Assembly (NCBI RefSeq): GCF_013178945.1
Contig: NZ_JABFDM010000011.1
Span: 186,001 to 250,000 of the forward strand
Direction of reading: 5' to 3'
From: Bradyrhizobium aeschynomenes
Lineage (GTDB): Bacteria; Pseudomonadota; Alphaproteobacteria; Rhizobiales; Xanthobacteraceae
Length of the DNA: 64,000 nucleotides
The position numbers and the translations under genes are program-made. Positions 7,265 to 16,770 of the stretch are shown in pieces (the first letter of the stretch is position 1; each line of letters begins with the position of its first letter). Under the pieces are notes generated by a model. It was not told where the DNA came from, made no database searches, and worked only from the letters and a program-made list of their open reading frames with translations.

Positions 7265-8425
7265 TCAGTTCTGCGACTTCAAACGCGCCAGCCGCTCGGC
7301 AATGTCCTTGTCGCGCTTCAGCTTCGACAATTCGTCGATGTCGGGTGACGGCGGGATGCCCTCCGGCACGCCGGTGGCGCGAGCGATCGCGCGTGACGCG
7401 CGCGTGGCCTTGGCGAGGCCGGCATCCTCGGTCTTGCGCGCGGCGGCCTTCGGCTGCTGAGCCATCGCCTCGCTGCGTTCGAGCTCGGCGAGGCGCGCCT
7501 GCGCATCCTGCAGGCTGGAGAGGATTGCGCGCAGGCTCGTCAGCACCGCGTCGACGCGCTCGGCATTCTCGTCGATCGCCTTCGACAGCACCTCGAATTG
7601 GGCCTCGAGGTCCATCTGCCGGGCAATGCCGGCGCGGGCGAGATCGTCGCGGTTCTCGCCGATGGCGACCTGGATCTGGTCAGCCAGCGCGGCGGTCTCG
7701 CGCTCGATCTCGGCGCGACGGGCATTGAGCCGATATTCCTCGGCGCGCGCGGCAGCCAAGCCGTCGCGCTGATCGCGCTCCGCCTGCTCGATTTCGCGGA
7801 TCGCCTGCTTGACCAGCGCAACTTTGTTGTGGTCCTCGGCCTTGTCGATCGCTCCATAGGCGATCCCGGCGATGAGGCGCCCGGCGCGTGACAGGAGCGT
7901 GTCGGGAGCCGGCGCGTGTTCGGCGAGCATGACGTTGTCCTTTCGTGGGCTGATATGTTGGCGTGAAGCTGCGATGACACCGAAATGAATCTCGAAATCA
8001 CCGTCATCGGTGCGAACGAGCTGGGCCGGCGTCGCGTGCGTCCAGCCCGCGGCATAGCCGGTCACCTCGAACGGAATCGTGACACGGCCGAGCGCGGTGC
8101 CGAGCGACAGCGTGCCGGCATCCCTGACATTCACCAATCGGTCGTCGAGCGGCAGCCGCGGGTTCGATGCGGCCCGATACGCCGCACGGTCGCGCAAGCC
8201 GAGCGTGACGAGCCGCGACGGCAGCCGGGTGGCTTTGCGGATCGGGTCATAGGCATGGCCGTGCAGCGCGACGAGGTTGGCGCCGATGCCCTTCGCGCTC
8301 GCGATCTCGTCGAGCATGTCCATCATCCGGGCATAATCGGCGAACGTCGCCTCGACGGCGTGCCGCGCCTCCGGGGAGAGGAGGAGACGATAGCGAACAG
8401 CCTGATCGTAGGGGCTTGCGGCCAT
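7265..8425 (-). CDS. TnpB-N-terminal-like (WED) domain fused to a PspA/ESCRT-III-like coiled coil
   Basis: One unbroken 386-codon frame with two parts. Residues about 1-155 follow the order of the N-terminal half of TnpB/OrfB (IS200/IS605) proteins: an opening RYRLLLSPEARHAVEATF helix, NLVALHGHAYDPIRK, then LPSRLVTLGLRDRAAY. A beta-barrel follows with DDRLVNVRD, GTLSLGTALGRVTIPFEVTGY and GDFEIHFGV. The RuvC nuclease half and its Asp/Glu motifs are absent. Residues about 170-325 instead read as a PspA/IM30 coiled coil: AGRLIAGIAYGAIDKAEDHNKV, a long heptad region, and NRDDLARAGIARQMDL. A charged tail ends the protein. The ATG at 8425 is chosen because an inverted repeat and A+T-rich DNA lie directly upstream. 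A strong internal start at 7930 could also make a free 221-residue PspA-like protein. It is first in the operon with yqiJ and yqiK. The TnpB relationship is my reading of the motif order and needs a profile search. Confidence 0.72.
   Translation of the reverse strand: MAASPYDQAVRYRLLLSPEARHAVEATFADYARMMDMLDEIASAKGIGANLVALHGHAYDPIRKATRLPSRLVTLGLRDRAAYRAASNPRLPLDDRLVNVRDAGTLSLGTALGRVTIPFEVTGYAAGWTHATPAQLVRTDDGDFEIHFGVIAASRQHISPRKDNVMLAEHAPAPDTLLSRAGRLIAGIAYGAIDKAEDHNKVALVKQAIREIEQAERDQRDGLAAARAEEYRLNARRAEIERETAALADQIQVAIGENRDDLARAGIARQMDLEAQFEVLSKAIDENAERVDAVLTSLRAILSSLQDAQARLAELERSEAMAQQPKAAARKTEDAGLAKATRASRAIARATGVPEGIPPSPDIDELSKLKRDKDIAERLARLKSQN
7938..7943 (-). promoter_or_regulatory. Internal ribosome binding site inside the TnpB-like/PspA-like gene
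   Basis: Read on the minus strand, AAAGGA sits 7 bases before an in-frame ATG (7930-7928, Met166 of the long product). Starting there gives 221 residues, close to the 222 of E. coli PspA, and begins just before the PspA-like coiled coil. This suggests that a free PspA-like form is translated from the same message. Confidence 0.5.
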
Positions 8426-8435
8426 GAGGAACAAT

Positions 8436-8456
8436 AAAGCACGATTATTGTGCTTT
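8436..8456. promoter_or_regulatory. Inverted repeat in front of the PspA-like operon
   Basis: AAAGCAC (8436-8442) and GTGCTTT (8450-8456) form perfect 7-bp arms around an AT-rich 7-base centre. The repeat lies 10 bases upstream of the ATG at 8425, where a repressor or activator site, or a leader hairpin, would act. The binding protein is unknown. Confidence 0.4.
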
Positions 8457-8655
8457 CGCAAGCCGTCCACTGGTCCGACGACGCCGCACCTTTGCGTGAC
8501 CATACCGAACGCCATGCACATGCCGATATGTCGCGCCGACCCTGGCGGGGGGTTTGATGCCGAGCGAACAATCTCTGGTGATCGTTAAGAGCGGCGAGAG
8601 GCGAGATAAACACCCCGTCGCTTTAGTTCTCGCGAAGCTAGCTTCTTCCGGCGAT

Positions 8656-8839
8656 GTCGTCCCGGCCAAGCCCTGGCGTCGCGTAGCGACGTCGGGGCGC
8701 AGAGCCGGGACCCATAGCCACAGGCCGTCGTGAGGCGAAGACTCGGAGTGGCAATCCTGCCTCAAACGGCGTTCTGGGAGTATGGGTCCCGGGTCAGCGC
8801 ACGCCGGCGCGGTGCGCCGACGTGCTTGCCCGGGACGAC
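8656..8839. repeat. 184-bp MITE-like intergenic element, family E copy 1
   Basis: The element starts with GTCGTCCCGG and ends with its complement CCGGGACGAC. Internal GCCGGGACCCATA and TATGGGTCCCGG repeats form a second pair. The core (AGCCACAGG, GTCGTGAGGCGA, ACTCGGAGTGGC, TGCCTC) is shared, inverted, with 23896-24079, which is also 184 bp. Together with the inverted repeat at 8436-8456 it accounts for most of the gap 8426-8929; the remaining bases show nothing recognisable. Confidence 0.8.
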
Positions 8840-8929
8840 ACCGAATTTGTAGCATCGTTTGGCAACCCGACGCTGCAGACGCAATTCAGCCATCAGCGGC
8901 TCTGCACAACGGTGCAGCCAGTTGCTAAA

Positions 8930-9994
8930 TCAATCCAGCAGTTCGCGGCAGCCGAGATCATCGACGGCGAGGAAGATGCGCTCAAGATTATTCCACCAGA
9001 TGATCGGTGGAATGTTCGCGGTCCACTGCCACACCGGCTTGGTGATCTGCCACAGCACGCCATAGCGATAATCGTCGTCGAGCGCGGCGCGGCTGTAGCC
9101 GGTCACGCCATGGCCGAGCAGGGCTTCGTGATAGCCATCGAGTAGATCACGCTCCACCTGCCGGCGGCGCTCGGGATACCACTGCAAGCCCATCAGATAG
9201 GCGAGATCGTTGGCGCCGACATTGATCCGCCACTGGTCGAAGTCGAACACGCGCGCGCGGTCCGCCACGCCTGGCTTGGCGAGCAGGAAATTCCAGCTAT
9301 GCGCGTCGCCATGCGCGATCGTGAGGTGACGGTGCGAATGATAGCGTGCCAGCAGTCTTGGCGTGGACGCGATGAAGCGCCGGTAGACCTCGCGTCGGTC
9401 AGCGCTCAGCCGGTCGCCGAGCAGCGCGGTGAAGCGTTCGAGATGGCCGGAGAGTTGCGTCATCACCTGCGCCATGGCCGCAGGTTCGATGAACTGGCCG
9501 ATGGTCCGGCCGAGATCAGGATGGTCCCACCACGCCGCGTGCAGCCGCGCCATCGCCTCGACGATAGCTCCGGCCTGGGCCAATGTCGGCGGCAGCGGCC
9601 ATTCCGTCGCGATCTGATGGCTGTCGGTCAGATCCTCCAGCAGCAGATGCCAGTCATGGCTGTCGCCATCCCAATGCGCACCGAAACAGCGCGGCACCAG
9701 TTGCCCCGGCAGATGCGGCGCGACGGTGGTGTAGAACGCAACTTCCTTCTGCCCGCCCTGCCACAAGGTCTTGGCGAAATTCTCCTGTGCCACCTTCAGA
9801 ATCAGCGTCTGTGGCGCATCGGGAGCCGGGCCGTCATAGCTCACACCGAGCCTGATGATCCGCGAGACGATGATGTCGCGGGCACTGAGCACCGTGACCT
9901 CGCGCACCGCGCTCGCACGGAGCGCGCCGGATGCACGAAGCGCCTCCGTCAAACGCGCAGGGTCGACGACAGATGGCAGAGCCGGCGACGTCAT
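8930..9994 (-). CDS. APH/choline-kinase-like phosphotransferase
   Basis: The 354-residue protein has the aminoglycoside-phosphotransferase/ecdysteroid-kinase-like fold. The ATP-binding N-lobe is about residues 1-120, with the lysine strand QTLILKVAQEN. The catalytic Brenner motif is HGDAHSWNFLL, and the metal-binding VFDFDQWRINVGANDLAYLM stretch follows. Such enzymes phosphorylate small hydroxyl-bearing molecules; the substrate cannot be assigned. AGGA lies about 9 bases before the ATG. It is flanked by a family-E repeat downstream and a dioxygenase gene upstream, separated by about 59 bases, so co-transcription is possible but not evident. Confidence 0.82.
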   Translation of the reverse strand: MTSPALPSVVDPARLTEALRASGALRASAVREVTVLSARDIIVSRIIRLGVSYDGPAPDAPQTLILKVAQENFAKTLWQGGQKEVAFYTTVAPHLPGQLVPRCFGAHWDGDSHDWHLLLEDLTDSHQIATEWPLPPTLAQAGAIVEAMARLHAAWWDHPDLGRTIGQFIEPAAMAQVMTQLSGHLERFTALLGDRLSADRREVYRRFIASTPRLLARYHSHRHLTIAHGDAHSWNFLLAKPGVADRARVFDFDQWRINVGANDLAYLMGLQWYPERRRQVERDLLDGYHEALLGHGVTGYSRAALDDDYRYGVLWQITKPVWQWTANIPPIIWWNNLERIFLAVDDLGCRELLD

Positions 9995-10053
9995 CAGGAG
10001 CTGTCCTTCGACCGTTACAGCGCCTTCGACCCTAGCAGAAAATCAAGACAGTG

Positions 10054-10947
10054 CTACTTGATCGGTGCGCGCGGCAGCACGGTGTCGCCGATCTCCATGC
10101 GGTAGACGTGATCGAGCGAGTACCAGGGCGCGGTGACGTCCAGCTCGGTCGGATGCGGTTCGTCGTGTCGGATGAAATTGCCGAGCAGCGCCTTGGTGAC
10201 TCCGAACTGGACGTCGCTGTCGATGTGCGGATCGCTGGGATCGTAGACCTGCGAGATCAAGACCTTGAAGCCTGGCTTCACGATCAGCGCATGCAGATGC
10301 GCCGGGCGATAGGGGTGACGGCCCTGGGCCTTCAGGAGACGGCCGACGACGCCGTCGGTCGGAATGGGATAGCCGACCATCATGACGGAGCGAAACCAGA
10401 AGCGGCCGTCGGCATCCGTGGTGAGCTTGCCGCGCAGGTTCATGTCGGCCTGCTCGGGATCCTGGTTCTCGTAGTAGCCGACGGGAGACGCGTGCCAGAC
10501 ATCGGCCTCGGCGCCGGCGACCGGCGCGCCGTTCGGATCGACCACCCGCCCCTGCACGAACAGCGCCGGCCCAGGCGTCGGCGAGCGCAGGATCGAGCCG
10601 CCGTTCTCTGTGCGCGGCGAGTTCAGCCGCCAGAACGGGCCGAGCAGCGACTGCGCCGTCTCAGTGTTGCCGCCATCGCCATTGTTCAGCAGGCAGACCA
10701 GCGGCGAGACGCCGAGCGAGCCTGCCATCAGCACGACTTCGTTGTGCGTGTCGTTGGTGCGCTGGCCGAGTTCGGCGATGATGGCCGCAGCCTCGCGGAA
10801 TTCGGCTTCCGTGAGGCGCACGTCACGCACGAAGCCATGCAGGTGCTTGACCAGCGAGACCATGATCTCGCGCAGCCGCGGATTGGTGGTCTGCTCCATC
10901 ACCGCCAGCACAGCGGGGGTAACGTCCTGTTCGCGGGAGATGGTCAT
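10054..10947 (-). CDS. Intradiol ring-cleavage dioxygenase (hydroxyquinol/catechol 1,2-dioxygenase family)
   Basis: A 297-residue enzyme that opens an aromatic diol ring between the hydroxyl groups using Fe(III). An N-terminal dimerisation helix region (about 1-95) precedes the beta-sandwich. Iron ligands are visible as two tyrosines and two histidines: Tyr in VGYYENQ, Tyr in RHPYRPAH and the His pair of PAHLHALI. The GPFWR and GRVVDPNGAPVAGAEADVWHASPVG stretches are standard for the family, and the long N-terminus fits hydroxyquinol 1,2-dioxygenases best. The ATG at 10947 is chosen over one at 10965 because AGAGGGA sits 8 bases before it. A beta-ketoadipyl-CoA thiolase gene lies upstream in the same direction, fitting an aromatic degradation role. 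No maleylacetate reductase is nearby. Confidence 0.85.
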   Translation of the reverse strand: MTISREQDVTPAVLAVMEQTTNPRLREIMVSLVKHLHGFVRDVRLTEAEFREAAAIIAELGQRTNDTHNEVVLMAGSLGVSPLVCLLNNGDGGNTETAQSLLGPFWRLNSPRTENGGSILRSPTPGPALFVQGRVVDPNGAPVAGAEADVWHASPVGYYENQDPEQADMNLRGKLTTDADGRFWFRSVMMVGYPIPTDGVVGRLLKAQGRHPYRPAHLHALIVKPGFKVLISQVYDPSDPHIDSDVQFGVTKALLGNFIRHDEPHPTELDVTAPWYSLDHVYRMEIGDTVLPRAPIK

Positions 10948-10968
10948 GGCGCGGTCCCTCTGCATTCT

Positions 10969-11052
10969 CCGTCATTGCGAGCGAAGCGAAGCAATCCAGG
11001 GCTACACGCGTGGCTCTGGATTGCTTCGTCGCTTCGCTCCTCGCAATGACGG
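10969..11052. repeat. CGTCATTGCGAG inverted-repeat element, family D copy 1
   Basis: The element runs from CGTCATTGCGAG to CTCGCAATGACG and can fold over its full length; inner arms are GAAGCAATCCAG/CTGGATTGCTTC. A second copy lies at 15780-15865. It sits between the dioxygenase and thiolase genes. Confidence 0.85.
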
Positions 11053-11059
11053 CGGCGTG

Positions 11060-12268
<1,209 letters not shown>

Positions 12269-12398
12269 CGCTCTCTCCCGGGGGTGTTTCTGGTCAGAAT
12301 TGACGGCGGTTTTAGGAGTGCGATGGGGGCAGGTCAAATGACGGGAACGCGGGGTGGCATGCGTGGAAATTGAGCGACGCGGCCATCACCCCGCGATC

Positions 12399-12624
12399 GG
12401 TGCGCTCCCTCTCCCCGTTCTTCACGGGGAGAGGGTCGGGGTGAGGGGCAGCGGCACGGGTGGTGCCACTTATTCTGCGTGATCATGTCACCGCATTCAT
12501 GTCACCAAGAGCCGCCGTGCCCGTCCGATGGACCAGTCACCGGGCCGCGTATGTGCCATGCCCCTCACCCGGATTGCTGCGCAATCCGACCTCTCCCCGC
12601 AAAGGGCGGGGAGAGGTTGCACCG
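12399..12624. repeat. Family A repeats, copies 2 and 3
   Basis: 12399-12452 is an inverted near-copy of the right half of the element at 538-680, with CCCTCTCCCCG/CGGGGAGAGGG and GGGGTGAGGGGCAGC. 12560-12624 is a related unit, CCCTCACCCGGATTG then CCTCTCCCCGC/GCGGGGAGAGG. About 110 bases between them hold only a short direct repeat of CATGTCACC. No gene was found in 12269-12895. Confidence 0.8.
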
Positions 12625-12674
12625 CCGCTGCCGCCAGAACTGCAAGCAAGGCGCACACTGCGTCTCCACCCTCG

Positions 12675-12786
12675 CCGTCATTCCGGGGCGGCGCGCGCAG
12701 CGCGGCGAGCCCGGAATCCATCGGGCAGCATCACCTGACGCACGATGGATTCCGGGTTCGTGCTGCGCACGCCCCGGAATGACACC
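12675..12786. repeat. CGTCATTCCGGGG inverted-repeat element, family C copy 1
   Basis: This unit begins CGTCATTCCGGGG and ends CCCCGGAATGAC. Inner halves GGAATCCAT and ATGGATTCC face each other. The same layout occurs at 15643-15747 and 25484-25591, and a partial related unit starts near 31602. Confidence 0.85.
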
Positions 12787-12895
12787 GGTGGTCCTCTCCG
12801 GCGCGCGCGCGAGGCAAAAATTGCCATCGTGGAAAACCGGGAGATCGCCTGCAAAGCGGTAGGACCGTCCGGGCAAATTGGCTAGTTTCCGCGCC

Positions 12896-15640
12896 ATGAC
12901 GATCCAGCAGCCCATCTCCGCCCCGGTTCCGCAAGAGTTGGTGTCCTCGGCCGCGCCCGCCGAGGCGCCGGCCAAGCTCACGCCGATGATGGAGCAGTAT
13001 CTCGACATCAAGGCCGCGCATCCAGGGTTGATGCTGTTCTACCGGATGGGTGACTTCTACGAGCTGTTCTTCGAGGACGCAGAGGTCGCCTCGAAGGCGC
13101 TCGGCATCGTGCTGACCAAGCGCGGCAAGCATCAGGGCGCGGACATCCCGATGTGCGGCGTGCCGGTGGAGCGCTCCGAGGACTATCTGCACCGCCTGAT
13201 CGCGCAGGGCATCCGCGTCGCGGTGTGCGAGCAGATGGAGGACCCGGCGGCGGCGCGGGCGCGCGGCAACAAGAGCGTGGTCAAGCGCGGCGTGGTGCGC
13301 GTGGTGACGCCGGGCACGCTCACCGAAGACAATCTGCTCGACGCGCGCGCCAACAACTATCTGCTGTCGATCGCTCGCAGCCGCGGCTCGTCCGGCGGCG
13401 ACCGGCTCGGCCTCGCCTGGATCGACATCTCCACCTCGGACTTCATCGTCACCGAATGCGCCTTCGCCGAGCTGACGGCGACGCTCGCGCGCATCAATCC
13501 GAACGAAGTCATCGTCTCCGATGCGCTGTATTCGGACGAGGCCTTCGAGCCGGTGCTGCGCGAGCTCGCCGCGGTGACGCCGCTGACCCGCGACGTGTTC
13601 GACGGCGCGACCGCCGAACGGCGGCTGTGCGATTATTTCGCCGTGGCCACCATGGACGGGCTTGCCGTGCTGTCGCGGCTCGAAGCGACCGCGGCGGCCG
13701 CCTGCGTCACCTATGTCGAGCGCACGCAGGTCGGCCAGCGCCCGCCGCTGGCCCCGCCGGCGCGCGAGGCGACCGGCAGCACCATGGCGATCGATCCGGC
13801 GACGCGCGCCAATCTCGAATTGACGCGCACGCTCGCCGGCGAGCGCCGGGGCTCGCTGCTCGACGCGATCGACTGCACGGTGACCTCGGCCGGCTCGCGC
13901 CTGCTGGCCCAGCGCCTCGCTGCACCGCTGACGGAGCCGGCGCAGATCGGTCGCCGGCTCGATGCGGTGAACGTGTTCGTCGCCGACAGCGCCGCGCGCG
14001 ACGACATCCGCTCGATCCTGCGCGGTGCGCCCGACATGACCCGCGCGATGGCGCGGCTGTCGGTCGGCCGCGGCGGACCGCGCGATCTCGCCGCGTTGCG
14101 CGACGGCATCCTCGCTGCCGACCAAGCACTGGCGCGGCTTAGCGCGCTCGATCAGCCGCCGCAGGAGATCGCCGCGGTGATGGCCGCGCTAGCGCGGCCG
14201 GCGCGCGCACTCGCGGAGGAGTTTGCCCGCGCGCTCGACGAGCAGCTGCCGCTGATCAAGCGCGACGGCGGCTTCGTCCGGTCCGGCTATGACGCGACGC
14301 TCGACGAGACGCGCAATCTGCGCGACGCCTCGCGCCTCGTCGTCGCCTCGATGCAGGCGCGCTATGCCGACCAGACCGGAGTGAAAGCGCTGAAGATCCG
14401 GCACAACAACGTGCTCGGCTATTTCGTCGAGGTCACCGCGCAGCACGGCGACAAGCTGATGTCGGCCCCGCTGAACGCGACCTTCATCCATCGCCAGACG
14501 CTGGCGGGCCAAGTGCGTTTCACCACCTCCGAGCTCGGCGAGATCGAGGCCAAGATTGCGAATGCCGGCGAACGCGCGCTCAATCTCGAGCTCGAGATCT
14601 TCGACCGTCTCTGCGCGCAGGCGCTCGCGATCGGCGACGATCTGCGCGCGGCCGCGCATGGCTTTGCGATGCTCGATGTCGCGACCGCGCTCGCCAAGCT
14701 CGCGGTCGACGACAACTACGTCCGCCCCGAGGTTGACGGCTCGCTCGGCTTCGCGATCGAGGGCGGCCGCCATCCGGTCGTGGAGCAATCGCTGAGGCGC
14801 GAGGGCCAACCGTTCATCGCGAACTCCTGCGATTTGTCGCCGACTCCGGGGCACAAGAGCGGGCAGCTGTGGCTGCTGACCGGTCCGAACATGGCGGGTA
14901 AGTCGACCTTCCTGCGCCAGAACGCGCTGATTGCCTTGCTGGCGCAGATCGGCAGCTTCGTGCCGGCGAGCCGCGCCCGCATCGGCATCGTCGACAGGCT
15001 GTTCTCGCGCGTCGGCGCCGCCGACGATCTGGCGCGCGGACGCTCGACCTTCATGGTCGAGATGGTCGAGACCGCGGCGATCCTCAACCAGGCCGGCGAG
15101 CGCGCGCTGGTCATTCTCGACGAGATCGGCAGGGGCACCGCGACCTTCGACGGCCTGTCGATCGCCTGGGCGGCGATCGAGCATCTGCACGAGAGCAACC
15201 GCTGCCGCACGCTGTTCGCGACGCACTATCACGAGCTCACCGCGCTCGCCGCCAAGCTGCCGCGGCTGTTCAACGCCACGGTGCGCGTCAAGGAATGGCA
15301 GGGCGACGTCGTGTTCCTGCACGAAGTGCTGCCCGGCTCCGCCGACCGCTCCTACGGCATCCAGGTCGCGAAGCTCGCAGGGCTTCCGCCGGCGGTGATC
15401 AGCCGCGCGAAGTCGGTGCTGGCGAAACTGGAGGCCGCCGACCGCGGCCAGAACGCGCGCGCGTTGGTGGACGACCTCCCGCTGTTCGCGGTGCCGTCGC
15501 GCGCGGCCGCTGAGCCGGTGATGTCGAAGGAAACGGAAGAGCTGATCGCCGCGGTGACGGCGCTGCATCCGGACGAGATGACGCCGCGCGAAGCGCTGGA
15601 TGCGCTGTATCGGCTGAAGGCAAAGCTGCCGGTCAAATAG
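12896..15640 (+). CDS. mutS: DNA mismatch repair ATPase MutS
   Basis: The 914-residue product recognises mismatches and starts repair with MutL. The mismatch-reading motif FYRMGDFYELF is near residue 45, then come connector, lever and clamp domains. The ABC-type ATPase has Walker A TGPNMAGKST (about 662-671), the signature-region GRGTATFDGLSIAWA, Walker B VILDEIGRGT and the H-loop LFATHYHEL. The length agrees with alphaproteobacterial MutS. The ATG at 12896 gives MTIQQPIS; an earlier TTG would add only six residues. It is monocistronic here, with repeat elements on both sides. Confidence 0.97.
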   Translation: MTIQQPISAPVPQELVSSAAPAEAPAKLTPMMEQYLDIKAAHPGLMLFYRMGDFYELFFEDAEVASKALGIVLTKRGKHQGADIPMCGVPVERSEDYLHRLIAQGIRVAVCEQMEDPAAARARGNKSVVKRGVVRVVTPGTLTEDNLLDARANNYLLSIARSRGSSGGDRLGLAWIDISTSDFIVTECAFAELTATLARINPNEVIVSDALYSDEAFEPVLRELAAVTPLTRDVFDGATAERRLCDYFAVATMDGLAVLSRLEATAAAACVTYVERTQVGQRPPLAPPAREATGSTMAIDPATRANLELTRTLAGERRGSLLDAIDCTVTSAGSRLLAQRLAAPLTEPAQIGRRLDAVNVFVADSAARDDIRSILRGAPDMTRAMARLSVGRGGPRDLAALRDGILAADQALARLSALDQPPQEIAAVMAALARPARALAEEFARALDEQLPLIKRDGGFVRSGYDATLDETRNLRDASRLVVASMQARYADQTGVKALKIRHNNVLGYFVEVTAQHGDKLMSAPLNATFIHRQTLAGQVRFTTSELGEIEAKIANAGERALNLELEIFDRLCAQALAIGDDLRAAAHGFAMLDVATALAKLAVDDNYVRPEVDGSLGFAIEGGRHPVVEQSLRREGQPFIANSCDLSPTPGHKSGQLWLLTGPNMAGKSTFLRQNALIALLAQIGSFVPASRARIGIVDRLFSRVGAADDLARGRSTFMVEMVETAAILNQAGERALVILDEIGRGTATFDGLSIAWAAIEHLHESNRCRTLFATHYHELTALAAKLPRLFNATVRVKEWQGDVVFLHEVLPGSADRSYGIQVAKLAGLPPAVISRAKSVLAKLEAADRGQNARALVDDLPLFAVPSRAAAEPVMSKETEELIAAVTALHPDEMTPREALDALYRLKAKLPVK

Positions 15641-15642
15641 TC

Positions 15643-15747
15643 GCTGTCATTCCGGGGCGCGCGCAGCGCGAACCCGGAATCCATCTCTCGCCGGCACATG
15701 CTGCCCAATGGATTCCGGGCTCGCGCTTCGCGCGCCCCGGAATGACA
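15643..15747. repeat. Family C repeat, copy 2
   Basis: Immediately after the mutS stop: TGTCATTCCGGGGCGCGC ... GCGCGCCCCGGAATGACA with inner GGAATCCAT/ATGGATTCC. It could also fold as a hairpin at the end of the mutS transcript. Confidence 0.85.
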
Positions 15748-15779
15748 GCGGTGGTGGGGAAGCAACTCGGCCCACACTC

Positions 15780-15865
15780 TCCGTCATTGCGAGGCGCCCT
15801 TGCGCCGAAGCAATCCAGAGTCCCACCCGAGCCCCTGGATTGCTTAGCTGCGCTCGCAATGACGT
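15780..15865. repeat. Family D repeat, copy 2
   Basis: It runs from CCGTCATTGCGAG to CTCGCAATGACG with inner GAAGCAATCCAG and CTGGATTGCTTAG arms, close to the copy at 10969-11052. It lies against the end of the following minus-strand gene. Confidence 0.85.
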
Positions 15866-15873
15866 GGAGAGAG

Positions 15874-16674
15874 CTAGCGGGCTACGGCCGCCTTCCTCCG
15901 CCCCAGCCACCACAGGCCGAGATTCCAGCCGACGCAGGTGGCCAGCGCTCCACTGAGGCCCGCCACTGCCCCGAGATGCAGGCTGCCGAGGTGCAGCACG
16001 ATGACCGCGAGCGAGAAGCCGATCAGGCCCCAGGCGCCGTTGGCCATCACCGCGGCGGTTGCGGGGCCGCCGATGCGCGGCTGCAGGATCAGCATCATCG
16101 AGGTGAAGACGATCGGGAAGAGCGCGAGAATGCCGGACACGCTGGGGCCGGCCCAGCCTGAGACTGAGGTGACCGTGGCGACGAGCGTTGCGACGAGGGA
16201 CGCGCGCAAGGGGACGTCGTACCAACGCCGCGTGATCAGTGGCATTTTGGCATGTCGATAGCGCTGCAAGAGTGGCAGACAGATCGCGAAGGTGATGATG
16301 TTGGCCACGATGCCCATCGTCAGCGTCCACTGCACGCTCTTGATCAGCGACGCGAGCCCCAGCCACACGGCGACGGCGGTTGCGCTCGCCACCCACACGC
16401 TGTGGCGCTGCGCCAGCACGGCATAGGCGAGGCTCAGGAAGATCGTCGCGGCATTGATCGGCAGGCTGGTCAGGGCGCCCTCTGCGATGAAAGCCGCGTC
16501 ATGATCGAGCGCCAGGAACACATAGGTCGGCCCCGCCGAGATCGGCAAGGTCGCGACCAGCGCGCCGATGACAGGTCCGGTGCGCTCGGCGATCATCGAG
16601 GCCGATACGACGAACGACGCCGCGATCGCCATGCGCAGGCCGAGGACGAGCAGGAAGGAGGGATCGAGGGACAT
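15874..16674 (-). CDS. Polytopic membrane protein of unknown function
   Basis: A 266-residue, highly hydrophobic protein with about eight membrane helices, for example LVLGLRMAIAASFVVSASM, VIGALVATLPISAGPTYVFLAL, TIFLSLAYAVLAQ and WGLIGFSLAVIVLHLGSLHLG. Two halves of similar helix spacing, each with a Pro/Gly-rich loop (GPVIGALVATLPISAGP and GPSVSGILALFPIVFTS), suggest an internal duplication as in small transporters. I do not recognise the family with certainty. It stands alone between repeat elements. Confidence 0.7.
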   Translation of the reverse strand: MSLDPSFLLVLGLRMAIAASFVVSASMIAERTGPVIGALVATLPISAGPTYVFLALDHDAAFIAEGALTSLPINAATIFLSLAYAVLAQRHSVWVASATAVAVWLGLASLIKSVQWTLTMGIVANIITFAICLPLLQRYRHAKMPLITRRWYDVPLRASLVATLVATVTSVSGWAGPSVSGILALFPIVFTSMMLILQPRIGGPATAAVMANGAWGLIGFSLAVIVLHLGSLHLGAVAGLSGALATCVGWNLGLWWLGRRKAAVAR

Positions 16675-16770
16675 CAGCTCATGCGGCAGCAGCGGCGGGC
16701 TCCCTGTCCCGCTTGGGAGCAGAGCGACGGCATATGGCGATCAATGTTTTGCGCTCGTCAGTCTCCAGAT

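Noticed and set aside
14189..15568. Long open frame antisense to mutS
   Set aside because: The sense strand is unambiguous MutS; the antisense sequence is compositional noise.
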